From Streptomyces sp. SID3343 (GTDB lineage Bacteria; Actinomycetota; Actinomycetes; Streptomycetales; Streptomycetaceae): a stretch of 32,083 bases of DNA. Both the position numbers and the translations under genes were made by a program. This document shows positions 14,375 through 21,760 of this stretch, one piece after another. A model generated the notes under the pieces. It was not told the DNA's origin. It saw only the letters and a list, made by a program, of their open reading frames with translations, and made no database searches. The stretch is taken from the NCBI RefSeq assembly GCF_009865215.1, contig NZ_WWJX01000822.1, positions 1 to 32,083 on the forward strand, given 5' to 3'. Within the stretch, counting starts at the first letter, position 1; every line of letters starts with the position of its first letter.

Positions 14375-15724
14375 ATGTCCGGGAGCGATTCAACGACAGG
14401 ACCCGGCGATTTCGTGCGCATCGCGGGGGCGGCGTTGCCGCTGTATCTGACGATGATCACGGCGTCGGCCGCGTCGTTGGTGGACACGGCCGTGCTCGGT
14501 CACCACGCGACCGATTCGTTGGCGGCTTTCGCCGTCACCATGGCGGTGTTCGGTCCGGTGATCGCCGTCGTCTCCGGGGTCCTTCGCGGTTTGATGCCGT
14601 TCGTGGCGGAGCACGCCGACGATCCCGATGCGTTGTTACCCGTGGTACGCAACGGCATGTGGGTGGCTTTGACCGTCGGGAGCACAGGCGCCGCGGCGGT
14701 CGCGGCGGTGCCCCTGATCGGTCGCCTGGGCGGAGTACCCCACAGCACGCTGGAGCCGTTGGGCTCGTTCCCCTACATCCTCGCCGCCTCGGTGCTCGCG
14801 ACCGCGGTCGGTGCGTCGGCCGGCTCGGTGTTGGTGGGGCTGGGCCACAACCGCCTGGTGATGCGTGCCGGGCTGTGTGGCACGGCGGCCGCCGTCGTGC
14901 TCTCCTTCGGCCTGGTCCGGGGGATCGGGCCGTTACCCTCTCTCGGTCTGCCCGGAGCGGGCCTGGCGATGCTCGCCGCGGCCCTGATCGGTGCCTGCGT
15001 GGGGCAGACGGCGCTACGACGGTCCACCGTCCTGGCAGGCCACCGCCTTCGGCTGGGGCGTCCCGACCCGCGCGAGATGGCCCGCTGTGCGCGAGTCGGG
15101 CTTCCGTTGGCCGGTACGGTCCTGATCAAGTTCGCGGTCCTGGGCGCCCTGTCGTTCGCGGCGGCCCGCATCGACACCACGAGCGCGGCGATGCACAGCG
15201 TGTGTGTCTCGCTGGTCAACGTGATGTTCACGGCCGCCGTGGCGGTCGGGCAGGCCGGGGTGCCGATGATCGCGATCCACGCGGCGAACCACGACGCGGC
15301 CGCGATCCGACGAGTCGTGCGCAACGCCGTTGCCGTCGCGTTGTGCGCCGTAGCGATCCTGGCCACGGTGCTGGTCGCCTTGCGTGGCCCGGTGGTGTCG
15401 ATCTTCACCGACGACCCGCGGCTGCGGTCGGGGGTGGCCGACCGGTTGCCCGTCGTCCTGGTCGTCGTCGTGGCCGATGCCGTCCAGGCCGTGTGCGGAT
15501 TCGCCCTGATCGGACTCAAGCGCACCATGCCCAGCCTCTGGTCGTTCGCCTGCTGTTACGGTCTGCTCGTCGTCGCCGCGGTACCCCTGGCCGACGCGGG
15601 CGGCCTGGGCGCGCTCTGGACGGCCCTCGCGTGCGCCAACCTCGCCCTGGTCGTGGCCCAAGCCGGTTTCTTCCTCCGACTCAGCGCAACCCCGCCCGCC
15701 CTCCCCGCCACCGGTCGAACCTGA
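14375..15724 (+). CDS. MATE family efflux transporter
   Basis: The 449-residue protein has about 12 hydrophobic helices and MATE/NorM signatures: AAPLYLTM-like opening (GAALPLYLTMITASAASLVDTAVLGHH), the helix ALSF, PDPREMARCARVGLPLAGTVLIKF between the two halves, and a second-half repeat with AVGQAGVPMIAIHAANHD and FALIGLKRTMPS. MATE pumps export drugs or metabolites in exchange for H+ or Na+. The ATG at 14375 follows an AGGGGAC ribosome site; an in-frame start at 14306 would add a non-hydrophobic leader. A short hairpin CCGGTC-N6-GACCGG (15711-15728) overlaps its stop codon. It lies 114 bp after the cupin gene. Confidence 0.9.
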   Translation: MSGSDSTTGPGDFVRIAGAALPLYLTMITASAASLVDTAVLGHHATDSLAAFAVTMAVFGPVIAVVSGVLRGLMPFVAEHADDPDALLPVVRNGMWVALTVGSTGAAAVAAVPLIGRLGGVPHSTLEPLGSFPYILAASVLATAVGASAGSVLVGLGHNRLVMRAGLCGTAAAVVLSFGLVRGIGPLPSLGLPGAGLAMLAAALIGACVGQTALRRSTVLAGHRLRLGRPDPREMARCARVGLPLAGTVLIKFAVLGALSFAAARIDTTSAAMHSVCVSLVNVMFTAAVAVGQAGVPMIAIHAANHDAAAIRRVVRNAVAVALCAVAILATVLVALRGPVVSIFTDDPRLRSGVADRLPVVLVVVVADAVQAVCGFALIGLKRTMPSLWSFACCYGLLVVAAVPLADAGGLGALWTALACANLALVVAQAGFFLRLSATPPALPATGRT

Positions 15725-15986
15725 CCGGGGCCACCCGACGCCGATCCCGGGGGAGGCCACGGACGACGGTCACTCGGTCGGCGGCGCGGTAGGCCGCGTG
15801 GCGCGCAAGTGTGCCGGCCCGGAGGGCGATCGGCGTACGCACGCCGAAGGCGAGGACGAGGACGTCGACGGCCGGGGCGCGGGCTTGCCCCGGTTGCCCA
15901 CCCCGTTCAGCTGCCTCGGTCGAGTATCGTCGCAGGGCGTCGGCGGCAGTGGGGAACGGTGAGCCGTCGGGATCGAGGGGGGATCG
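15725..15986. other. Gap between MATE and membrane-protein genes
   Basis: No gene with an acceptable start was found. A minus-strand frame (stop at 15681) reads plausibly for about 100 codons but has no start codon and overlaps both neighbours. A weak hairpin at 15711-15728 overlaps the MATE stop. A GAGGGGGG ribosome site for the next gene lies at the right edge. Confidence 0.45.
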
Positions 15987-16826
15987 ATGACGGCCGTTGT
16001 TCCTGGCGAGAACGTCGTGTTGGGGTCGGGGCGTTCGAGCGCTCGCTTACAGCCGAGGCGACTGGTCGTCAAGGAAGGCCGCACCACCACCGCGGTGCCG
16101 TACGAACACATTCGAGCCGTGTCCGTGGCGGAGACGACGAGTGTCCTGATCGAGTTGCACGACGCCTCCGTCCATCGGACCCCGCGTGATCGTCCCGACG
16201 CGGTGGCGGTGTTCGCGCAGGCGCTGCAACGGCGCGTGGCGTCGGCCGGTGCCCCCGACGCCGGCACGCCCGCCGTGGAGATCGTCACCGTGCCGACCCG
16301 GCGGCCGAACATCTCGGGGCATGGGTGGCGCGTGCTCGGTGCGCTCGTGGGCTGGTTCGCGGCCGTCCTTTGGCTCGGGGCGGAGGCGGATACGGGTCCC
16401 ATTCTGTCGTTCGTCATGGGCCTTTTCGGTCTCGGCGCGTTCGCCGTGTTCCGGGTCGCCGGCCGGGAGTGGCGGGACAGATACCTGCTCGGGAAGCGCG
16501 GGATCACCGTCCAGGCCAGGCTGAAGGCGACCATTTCGACCGGCTTGGACCGACGGCGCGTGTTCGTGGTGCGTGGCCAACAGTTCACCACCATGACCGG
16601 TGACGTGGTGACCGCACGACCCGACCTGAGCCCTCCGGGATTCGCGACCACCGGGGACTTCGTGGACATCCTGTACGACCCCCAGGCGCCCGCGGAACGA
16701 GTGCTGTTCGCAAGAAATGCCACGTCGGCGTACGTCAGGGTGTTCGGCATCCTGATGGGCGGGACGCTCATCGCGATCTCACCCGTGGTCATCCTCGGGA
16801 ACGCCGTCCTCACGGTGATCGGCTGA
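15987..16826 (+). CDS. DUF3592-like membrane protein
   Basis: The 279-residue protein has a soluble N-terminal part with a PH-like look (VVKEGRTTTAVPYEHIRAVSV), two membrane helices near residues 112-150 (WRVLGALVGWFAAVLWLG, ILSFVMGLFGLGAFAVF), a beta-rich soluble segment, and a final helix (VFGILMGGTLIAISPVVILG). The segment GDFVDILYDPQAPAERVLFARN resembles the DUF3592 motif of actinobacterial membrane proteins. Function is unknown. The ATG has a strong GAGGGGGG ribosome site 4-10 bp upstream. The next stretch contains a coding-like frame without a start, perhaps a lost partner. Confidence 0.75.
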   Translation: MTAVVPGENVVLGSGRSSARLQPRRLVVKEGRTTTAVPYEHIRAVSVAETTSVLIELHDASVHRTPRDRPDAVAVFAQALQRRVASAGAPDAGTPAVEIVTVPTRRPNISGHGWRVLGALVGWFAAVLWLGAEADTGPILSFVMGLFGLGAFAVFRVAGREWRDRYLLGKRGITVQARLKATISTGLDRRRVFVVRGQQFTTMTGDVVTARPDLSPPGFATTGDFVDILYDPQAPAERVLFARNATSAYVRVFGILMGGTLIAISPVVILGNAVLTVIG

Positions 16827-16831
16827 GCGAT

Positions 16832-17131
16832 GGTGGGCCTGTTCGGGCCGCCGGCGCCGGGCAACGCCGGTTCGCCCTCGGCTGTCCTTGTTGCGACGGC
16901 GACGCGTCGGCGGAGTGGGCGCCCGACACCCGCAACGTCGAGTATCAGGAACGCGCTCCGGAGGCTGCGGAGTTGCCCGGTCCGACCGTCCGGCTCGGGG
17001 CGCCGCCACGGTGGTTCGACGAGTGCGTCGGTCGGCTGCCCGACAGAGCCTGCTCGTCGTCGCCCGTTTATTTTTGCGACACGCATCGAAGTGAGCGGGA
17101 AGGGTTGTCTTTCGCTCGGCGCAGTTGGTGA
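16832..17131 (+). pseudogene. Coding-like Cys-rich small frame without an intact start
   Basis: One plus-strand frame, ending at TGA 17129-17131, reads like a real protein: FALGCPCCDGDASAEWAPD, NVEYQERAPEAAELPGP, PPRWFDECVGRLPDRACSSS, VYFCDTHRSEREGLSFARRS. It has a CPCC motif, three later Cys and a varied composition with Trp, Phe, Tyr, Asn and Glu, unlike the Arg/Pro/Gly-rich chance frames of this DNA; third positions are mostly G/C. There is no ATG or GTG in frame. An ATG at 16830, 3 bp after the preceding stop, opens a different frame, so a single-base shift early in the gene would restore MVGLF...CPCC. It may be a frameshifted small zinc-binding protein or a chance frame. Confidence 0.35.
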
Positions 17132-17176
17132 GATCGGTTGTTCGCTTCGGGATACCGACACGAAGGAGTCCTTGTC

Positions 17177-18166
17177 TTGACCACTCACCTTCGGCATGGC
17201 GCCGGCTCGCGGAAATGGTTTGCGCTGCTGGCGGCACTGTTCGGGATCGTCGGGGTCACCGCGCTCGGTACGACCCCGGCGGCAGCCGCCGATCAGCGTC
17301 AGGCCGTCTACGCGATCGCGCACCGCGTCGACACCCTGAGCGGCGTGGACGCCGCGCTCGCCCATGGTGCCAACGCCATCGAGGTAGACGTCTGTGCCTG
17401 GTGGAATCCGAACGAATGGCGGGCCTGGCACGACTGTTCCTCGGCCGGTGACACCCGGTACGGCCCCAGCTTCGACAGCATGATCGACCGCATCCTCGCC
17501 AACGCCGACGCAGGGCGCCGGCTCAGCCTGGTCTGGCTGGACATCAAGGACCCGAACTACTGCGGCGAAGCGCCGAACCGCACGTGCAGCGTCGCCGGGC
17601 TGCGGGACAAGGCGCAGCGGCTGACGGCCGCCGGGATCCAGGTGCTCTACGGTTTCTACGAGTACCACGGCGGCAGCACCCCGGACGTGGGCGGCCGGGG
17701 CTGGCAGAGCCTGGAAGGCCGGCTCGGACCACTGGAGGGCATCACCACGACCGGGACCCGCGACCAGGCCCGCAACGCCTTCGACCGGTCCGGTTCCGGA
17801 TTCCCGGCCGGCCGCCGAGCGATGGACTACGGCGACAGTGACATCACCAACGGCTTCGGCAACTGCACGGAGGCCACCTGGAACACGTGCGCCGAACTGA
17901 AGAAGGGCGCCGCGGACCGCGCCGCCGGACGACTCGCGGCGACGTTCTCCTGGACGACCACCTACAACGACCCGTGGTACGTCGACAAACTCCTGGGTGA
18001 CGCACGCGTGGACGGCATCATCGCCGGCTACGGCAGCTTCACCGGGGTACGCGATTACGACAACAGCTGGCAGTGCGCCAACGCCGTCAACGCCGTGCGC
18101 GACTGGGTGAACCGCCACGGCTCCACCCACCGCATGGCCAACAGCGGCGACCGCCTCTTCCGGTAG
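17177..18166 (+). CDS. Secreted sphingomyelinase D / phospholipase D-type enzyme
   Basis: The 329-residue protein belongs to the GDPD-like SMaseD/PLD family known from spider venoms and actinomycetes. It has a Sec signal (RKWFALLAALFGIVGVTAL... ending at TPAAAA, about residue 38). Active-site residues are visible: His49 in AIAHRVDT, Glu69 and Asp71 in NAIEVDVCAW, and His85 in WRAWHDC; SLVWLDIKDPNYC supplies the later metal-site Asp. Six or more cysteines suit an extracellular protein. These enzymes cleave choline head groups, forming cyclic phosphates. The start is TTG at 17177, 8 bp after a GAAGGAG site; no better ATG or GTG exists before the signal peptide. A hairpin follows the stop. Confidence 0.9.
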   Translation: MTTHLRHGAGSRKWFALLAALFGIVGVTALGTTPAAAADQRQAVYAIAHRVDTLSGVDAALAHGANAIEVDVCAWWNPNEWRAWHDCSSAGDTRYGPSFDSMIDRILANADAGRRLSLVWLDIKDPNYCGEAPNRTCSVAGLRDKAQRLTAAGIQVLYGFYEYHGGSTPDVGGRGWQSLEGRLGPLEGITTTGTRDQARNAFDRSGSGFPAGRRAMDYGDSDITNGFGNCTEATWNTCAELKKGAADRAAGRLAATFSWTTTYNDPWYVDKLLGDARVDGIIAGYGSFTGVRDYDNSWQCANAVNAVRDWVNRHGSTHRMANSGDRLFR

Positions 18167-18190
18167 AGCGCAGCCCCGACCGGGCCCGCA

Positions 18191-18218
18191 CAGCCGGGCG
18201 GCATCCCGCCCCCGGCTG
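18191..18218 (+). terminator. Hairpin after the SMaseD/PLD gene
   Basis: Nested arms CAGCC-GGGCGG and CCGCCC-CCGGCTG around CATC, starting 24 bp after the stop codon. The following stretch to 18410 shows no gene. Confidence 0.55.
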
Positions 18219-18410
18219 CGCGGCGGGCAACGAACCGCAGCGCGGTGCCCGCCCCGCCCGCCTCGGTCGCGCGCACCCCTGGCCGGCGGGTTCGGTGTAC
18301 GCGCGAGACACCGGGGCGTATCGGTCCGCCTCTTCGGGCATGGGCGTCGGTGCCGGACGGCTGTTCGCCGGGCGGCGCAACCCGCATCGAGCGAAGGGGC
18401 GGAACCGTTC

Positions 18411-18641
18411 ATGGGCACGTCATCGAAGCCACACAAGGGCGACCGGGTCGGTTGGCGCAGTCACGGGCAGCAGGTCCTGGGCAAGGTGACCCGCATCCTG
18501 ACCAGACCTACCCGCGCGGCGGGTCGGCGCGTCGTCGCGTCGCGCGACGAACTGCAGTACGAGGTGAAGAGCGCGAAGACCGGACGCAAGGCCGTGCATC
18601 GACCGGGCGCGCTGCGCCGGATCAAGCGAGGCGACTCGTGA
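18411..18641 (+). CDS. DUF2945 (HVA/TUDOR-like) small protein
   Basis: This 76-residue basic protein matches the DUF2945 / hypervirulence-associated TUDOR family: KGDRVGWRSHGQQVLGKVTRILT at residues 9-31, followed by ASRDELQYEVKSAKTGRKAVHRPGALRRI. The fold is a small SH3/Tudor-like barrel; biochemical function is unknown. ATG start; its TGA (18639-18641) overlaps the GTG of the next gene (GTGA), so the two are translationally coupled. The DUF2945-DUF3140 pairing is common in actinomycetes and suggests a joint role, possibly on DNA or in stress. Confidence 0.88.
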   Translation: MGTSSKPHKGDRVGWRSHGQQVLGKVTRILTRPTRAAGRRVVASRDELQYEVKSAKTGRKAVHRPGALRRIKRGDS

Positions 18642-18982
18642 CGGGCCGCGACGACGACGAACGCGACGCGGTGGTAAGGGAGTTCCGCGACACGGTCAAT
18701 CTCGCACCGGCGGAGTTGGAGCTCTGGTTGGACACTCCGGAGTCGCGCGGAGTGGGCTCCCACCCCGACGGCGACGCCGAGAGCGTGGGCCACGCGTCGG
18801 GCCGTCGCATCGTGACCCTGCTGCGCACGCGCAAGGCCGACCTCACCGACGACGACATCGCACACATGCGCAAGGTGATCGGGTACGTCCACCGCCATCG
18901 TGAACAGCGTCCGCACGGCGACACCCATGAGACCCCGTGGCGCTATTCGCTGATGAATTGGGGTCACGACCCGGAGCATTGA
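18638..18982 (+). CDS. DUF3140 family protein
   Basis: The 114-residue protein matches DUF3140: VVREFRDTVNLAPAELELWLDTPESRGVG near residues 13-41, then RIVTLLRTRKADLTDDDIAHMRKVIGYVHRHREQRP and WRYSLMNWGHDP at the C-terminus, the conserved signature. These proteins are often described as DNA-binding-like because of the helical middle, but function is unproven. The start is the GTG at 18638, overlapping the DUF2945 stop by 4 bp. The frame is open further upstream, but the overlap and family length support this start. Confidence 0.88.
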   Translation: MTGRDDDERDAVVREFRDTVNLAPAELELWLDTPESRGVGSHPDGDAESVGHASGRRIVTLLRTRKADLTDDDIAHMRKVIGYVHRHREQRPHGDTHETPWRYSLMNWGHDPEH

Positions 18983-19018
18983 GGGGTGCGCGCAGCCGCC
19001 GATCGGCGTGTACGCGAG

Positions 19019-19678
19019 TCACCCTCCGGGGCTCTCGTCGTGTTCGCCGGCTCCTCGGATCGGCGGGTTCGGGCGCAGGGCGTCGACGATGAGGTCCAGC
19101 AGTCGCCCGGTCTGCTCGGGGGTGCGGCCGGCGGCCGTGGAGACGAACACGCCGAGCAGCATGACGGTGACGTCCTCGGGGTCGACGTCCGTACGCAGCG
19201 AACCCGTTCGCGCTCCGTGGGCGAGGAATGTCGCGATCGCCGCGGTGACGCGCTCGCGCGTGGTCGGTGTCGCGATGCGCCCCGAGGCCCAGCCGGCACG
19301 CAGGGTGTCGGCCATTCCGCGCTTCGCGGCGATGAACGCCGCGTAGCGGTCCATCCAGGCGCGGAGCGCGGCATCGGGCGCGAGCTCGTCCAGGAGGGTG
19401 GGGACGCTCGTGGTGACGTCGTCGAGTTCGGCGGCGTAGACGGCCTCGACGAGTGCCTCGCGGGTGGGGAAGTGGCGGTAGAGCGTGCCGATGCCGACCC
19501 CGGCCTCGCGGGCGACGGATTCGAGCGGGACGGTGTCGTCGGTGGCTGTGAAGGCGGCCCGGGCGACCGCGACGAGCCGCTCGCGGTTGCGCCGCGCATC
19601 GGCGCGGACCCGCGGACCCGCGCCGGTGGCGGGCGGTACGGCTCGGCGTTCGGTGGGCGTCGGCTCGGGCGGAGTCAA
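19019..19678 (-). CDS. TetR/AcrR family regulator
   Basis: The 219-residue protein has a TetR helix-turn-helix (NRERLVAVARAAFTATDDTVPLESVAREAGVGIGTLYRHFPTREALVEAVYAAE) and a C-terminal dimer/ligand domain of the SbtR/TetR_C_33 kind (AAIATFLAHGARTGSLRTDVDPEDVTVMLLG). It is divergent from an aldo-keto reductase gene, and two 14-bp palindromes lie between them, so it almost certainly represses that gene and itself. The start is uncertain: TTG 19678 directly borders the operator; the frame continues upstream through both operators and the divergent gene's start, which is not credible. A start further in is possible. Confidence 0.85.
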   Translation of the reverse strand: MTPPEPTPTERRAVPPATGAGPRVRADARRNRERLVAVARAAFTATDDTVPLESVAREAGVGIGTLYRHFPTREALVEAVYAAELDDVTTSVPTLLDELAPDAALRAWMDRYAAFIAAKRGMADTLRAGWASGRIATPTTRERVTAAIATFLAHGARTGSLRTDVDPEDVTVMLLGVFVSTAAGRTPEQTGRLLDLIVDALRPNPPIRGAGEHDESPGG

Positions 19679-19680
19679 AA

Positions 19681-19694
19681 CGGAGGTACCTCCG
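19681..19694. promoter_or_regulatory. TetR operator 1, perfect palindrome
   Basis: CGGAGGTACCTCCG is a perfect 14-bp palindrome right before the TetR start. A near-identical copy lies 36 bp away centre to centre. A possible plus-strand -10 (TACGGT, 19702-19707) lies between the two sites, so bound repressor would cover the promoter. Confidence 0.7.
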
Positions 19695-19716
19695 GTAGTG
19701 CTACGGTCGAAAGGAG

Positions 19717-19730
19717 CGGAGGGACCTCCG
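19717..19730. promoter_or_regulatory. TetR operator 2
   Basis: CGGAGGGACCTCCG differs from operator 1 by one base. It lies 33 bp upstream of the aldo-keto reductase start. Confidence 0.7.
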
Positions 19731-19757
19731 CTTGCTTCATCGTCGCACGAGAGCGGG

Positions 19758-19789
19758 ACCTCCATGACCTCCATGACCTCCATGACCTC
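19758..19789 (+). repeat. 9-bp tandem repeat at the aldo-keto reductase start
   Basis: ACCTCCATG is repeated three times (19758, 19767, 19776) plus ACCTC. Each copy carries an in-frame ATG, so the reductase has three successive possible start codons (MTSMTSMTS). The repeat also echoes the ACCTCC half of the operators. Confidence 0.85.
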
Positions 19790-20726
19790 TGCGGACAGTT
19801 CCTTCCCCGAGACCACGGCCACCGGTGCCCCGCGCCCGGGAGGCCCCGGTCTGCTGGCCGGTCGTACCGTCTCCCGCATCGGATACGGGGCGATGCAACT
19901 CGAACGCCTACACGGCGACCGCGGCGCGGCCGTCGAACTCCTGCGGCGCGCCGTCGAGCTCGGGATCGACCACATCGACACCGCCCAGTTCTACGGCGAC
20001 GGCCTCGTCAACGGGCTCATCCGCGAGGCGATCCGCCCCCGGGACGGCGTTCGGGTCGTCAGCAAGGTCGGCGCCGCCCCCAACCCCGGCGGTCCCATAC
20101 CCCTGCGTCCCGCGCAGCGGCCCGAGCAACTGCGGGCGAGCGTCGAGGACAACCTCGCCAGTCTCGCTGTCGAGCAGATCCCGCTCGTCAATCTGCGCCG
20201 CCTCGACACCGGACCCGGCCTGCGCGCCGAGGGCGACCAAGTGGTCGACATCGACGACCAGCTCGCCGTGATGACCGCGCTACGCGACGAGGGCAAGATC
20301 GGCGCGATCGGGCTCAGCAGTGTGACCCTGGACGGATTGCGCCGGGCACTGCCGGCAGGCATCGCTTGCGTCCAGAACGCGTACAGCCTGGTCACCCGCA
20401 CCGACGAGGACATGCTCGCGCTGTGCCGCAGCGAAGGGATCGCCTGGGTACCGTACTTCCCGCTCGGCAGTTCCTTCCCCACCATGCCGAAGGTGACCGA
20501 CGAACCGGCAGTCCGGGCCGCGGCGCAGTCCCTCGGCCGTACGCCGGCGCAGGTCGGCCTCGCCTGGCTGCTCCACCACGCCCCGAACGTGCTTCTCATC
20601 CCCGGCACCGCGAACCCCGAGCACCTACGGGCGAACGTCGCCGCGGGCACGATCGTGCTCGACGACGCGACGCTCGCCGCGCTCGACGCCGTGCCGACGC
20701 GTTCGGCGGACGTTGCGCTCGGATAG
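19764..20726 (+). CDS. Aldo/keto reductase family oxidoreductase
   Basis: The 320-residue protein is an AKR-fold NADPH oxidoreductase. It shows SRIGYGAMQLER, the active-site stretch GIDHIDTAQFYGDGLVNGLIREAI with Asp and Tyr, VRVVSKVG with the catalytic Lys, IGAIGLSSVTLDGLR, and the C-terminal cofactor site VLLIPGTANPEHLRANVAA. At the place of the usual catalytic His (family DLxxxH) it reads LVNLRRLD, so His is replaced by Arg; this variant occurs in a group of actinobacterial AKRs and alters the expected chemistry. Three in-frame ATGs in a 9-bp repeat (19764, 19773, 19782) make the exact start ambiguous. It is controlled by the divergent TetR through two operators. Confidence 0.9.
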   Translation: MTSMTSMTSADSSFPETTATGAPRPGGPGLLAGRTVSRIGYGAMQLERLHGDRGAAVELLRRAVELGIDHIDTAQFYGDGLVNGLIREAIRPRDGVRVVSKVGAAPNPGGPIPLRPAQRPEQLRASVEDNLASLAVEQIPLVNLRRLDTGPGLRAEGDQVVDIDDQLAVMTALRDEGKIGAIGLSSVTLDGLRRALPAGIACVQNAYSLVTRTDEDMLALCRSEGIAWVPYFPLGSSFPTMPKVTDEPAVRAAAQSLGRTPAQVGLAWLLHHAPNVLLIPGTANPEHLRANVAAGTIVLDDATLAALDAVPTRSADVALG

Positions 20727-21086
20727 CCCACCTCGGTCGTCCTACCGGCTGTCCGGCTACCGGCTACCGGGCTCGACGGGCGGTCACCGGATCCGCACCG
20801 TCACGGGTCACCCGTCGAGGCGGCGGTCATCTTCGGCGCCGACCCCGTTCGTGGTCGACGTGCGCGAGCCTGGGATCGGGCGGCACCCGTCACCGGGGCG
20901 GCGGCGGATCGTTGTTCGGGGAGGGCCCGGTACGTACCGTGATCGGGACCGTCGGTGCCCGACGTCCCATCCCCCGAGGACGTCGGGACACCGGCCGCCC
21001 GGAGCCGGTATCGGGCCGCCGGATCGCCTTGGCGCCGTTGCCGGTCGAGCCCGCACTCGTGCCGGCCACCACCTCGGACGACGTTG
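20727..21086. other. 360-bp gap between convergent genes
   Basis: No solid gene. It holds short CTACCGG repeats just after the reductase stop, a phrase FVVDVREPG (plus, near 20848) recalling a rhodanese motif but with no domain around it, a perfect hairpin at 20958-20987, and a 66-codon minus-strand frame (20890-21090) whose GTG overlaps the stop of the next TetR gene but whose product is low-complexity. Confidence 0.4.
20958..20987. terminator. Hairpin between convergent AKR and TetR genes
   Basis: Perfect 10-bp arms CCCGACGTCC and GGACGTCGGG with a 10-nt loop (CATCCCCCGA). Its place between convergent genes suits a bidirectional terminator; no T-tract. Confidence 0.5.
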
Positions 21087-21680
21087 TCACGCGGAGGCGA
21101 AGGAGGCCCCCACGAAGGCGAAGGAGCTTTCGAACAGCTCGTCCAGGGGGCGTTCGCCGTTGTGCCTGGCCCAGGTGAGCAGCACTTCGACGACGATGGT
21201 GCTCAACAGGCTGACCAGCACGCGGACTTCGAAGTCGCTCGGCTCGCGGCCCAAGCGTTGGGCCACCAGGCTCGCCACGAACCCGGTCTCCTCGCTCTGG
21301 TGTTGGGGGAGTCGGGACCGCAGCGCGGGGACCCGGTCGATGAGCTGCATCCGCTGGAGCAGCTCGTCGTGGTCCTGCGCGAGGGCCGTTCGGCTCAGAT
21401 CGATGATCCCGTTGCGCACCGCGTCGACGACTTGTTCGTCCGCGGGGCGCGCGTTGATGGCGTGCTCGATGAGCGAGTCGTACTCGTCGGCGAACACGAC
21501 GTGTTCCTTGGACGGGAAATACCGAAAGAAAGTGCTGGGGGCGATATCGGAGGCGTCGGCGATGTGCTCGATCGTCGTCTCCTCGTAGCCGAATTCGAGG
21601 AACAGTCGCAGAGCTTCCTGGCGGATCACCTTGCGGGTTCTGATCTTCTTGCGCTCACGCAGCCCGGGGGCGGAAGTCAT
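21087..21680 (-). CDS. TetR/AcrR family regulator next to DHA2 exporter
   Basis: The 197-residue protein begins MTSAPGLRERKKIRTRKVIRQEALRLFLEFGYEETTIEHIADASDIAPSTFFRYFPSKEHVVF, the helix-turn-helix common to actinomycete regulators of drug exporters, followed by a helical ligand domain (ALRSRLPQHQSEETGFVASLVAQRLGREPSDFEVRVLV). It is downstream of the DHA2 exporter on the same strand and probably controls that exporter from the dyad upstream of it. Two starts are possible: ATG 21680 (family start, GAAGGGAC site) or ATG 21764, which overlaps the exporter stop as ATGA and would add a 28-residue Asp/Ala-rich leader. The former is preferred on homology. Confidence 0.87.
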   Translation of the reverse strand: MTSAPGLRERKKIRTRKVIRQEALRLFLEFGYEETTIEHIADASDIAPSTFFRYFPSKEHVVFADEYDSLIEHAINARPADEQVVDAVRNGIIDLSRTALAQDHDELLQRMQLIDRVPALRSRLPQHQSEETGFVASLVAQRLGREPSDFEVRVLVSLLSTIVVEVLLTWARHNGERPLDELFESSFAFVGASFASA

Positions 21681-21760
21681 GTGGCAGGTCCCTTCGTTGC
21701 GCGAGGGGTCGGACCCGCCGTCCGCGGCATCGGTCGGCGCCGCCGCATCGGGCACGAGAC

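Noticed and set aside
15681-16000. Minus-strand frame reading LRRYSTEAAERGGQPGQ and VDVLVLAFGVRTPIA in the MATE/membrane gap
   Set aside because: It looks protein-like for about 70 codons but has no ATG, GTG or TTG start in a usable place, runs antisense into both neighbouring genes, and its third-position G/C is near background.
15770-18436. Very long minus-strand open frame across the membrane protein and SMaseD genes
   Set aside because: It is the antisense of well supported genes, is Arg/Pro/Ala-rich, matches no domain, and arises because GC-rich codons leave few stops on the other strand.
20845-20880. Rhodanese-like phrase FVVDVREPG on the plus strand
   Set aside because: The flanking residues do not continue the rhodanese domain in any frame and the Cys loop is absent; a 9-residue match in GC-rich DNA can be chance.
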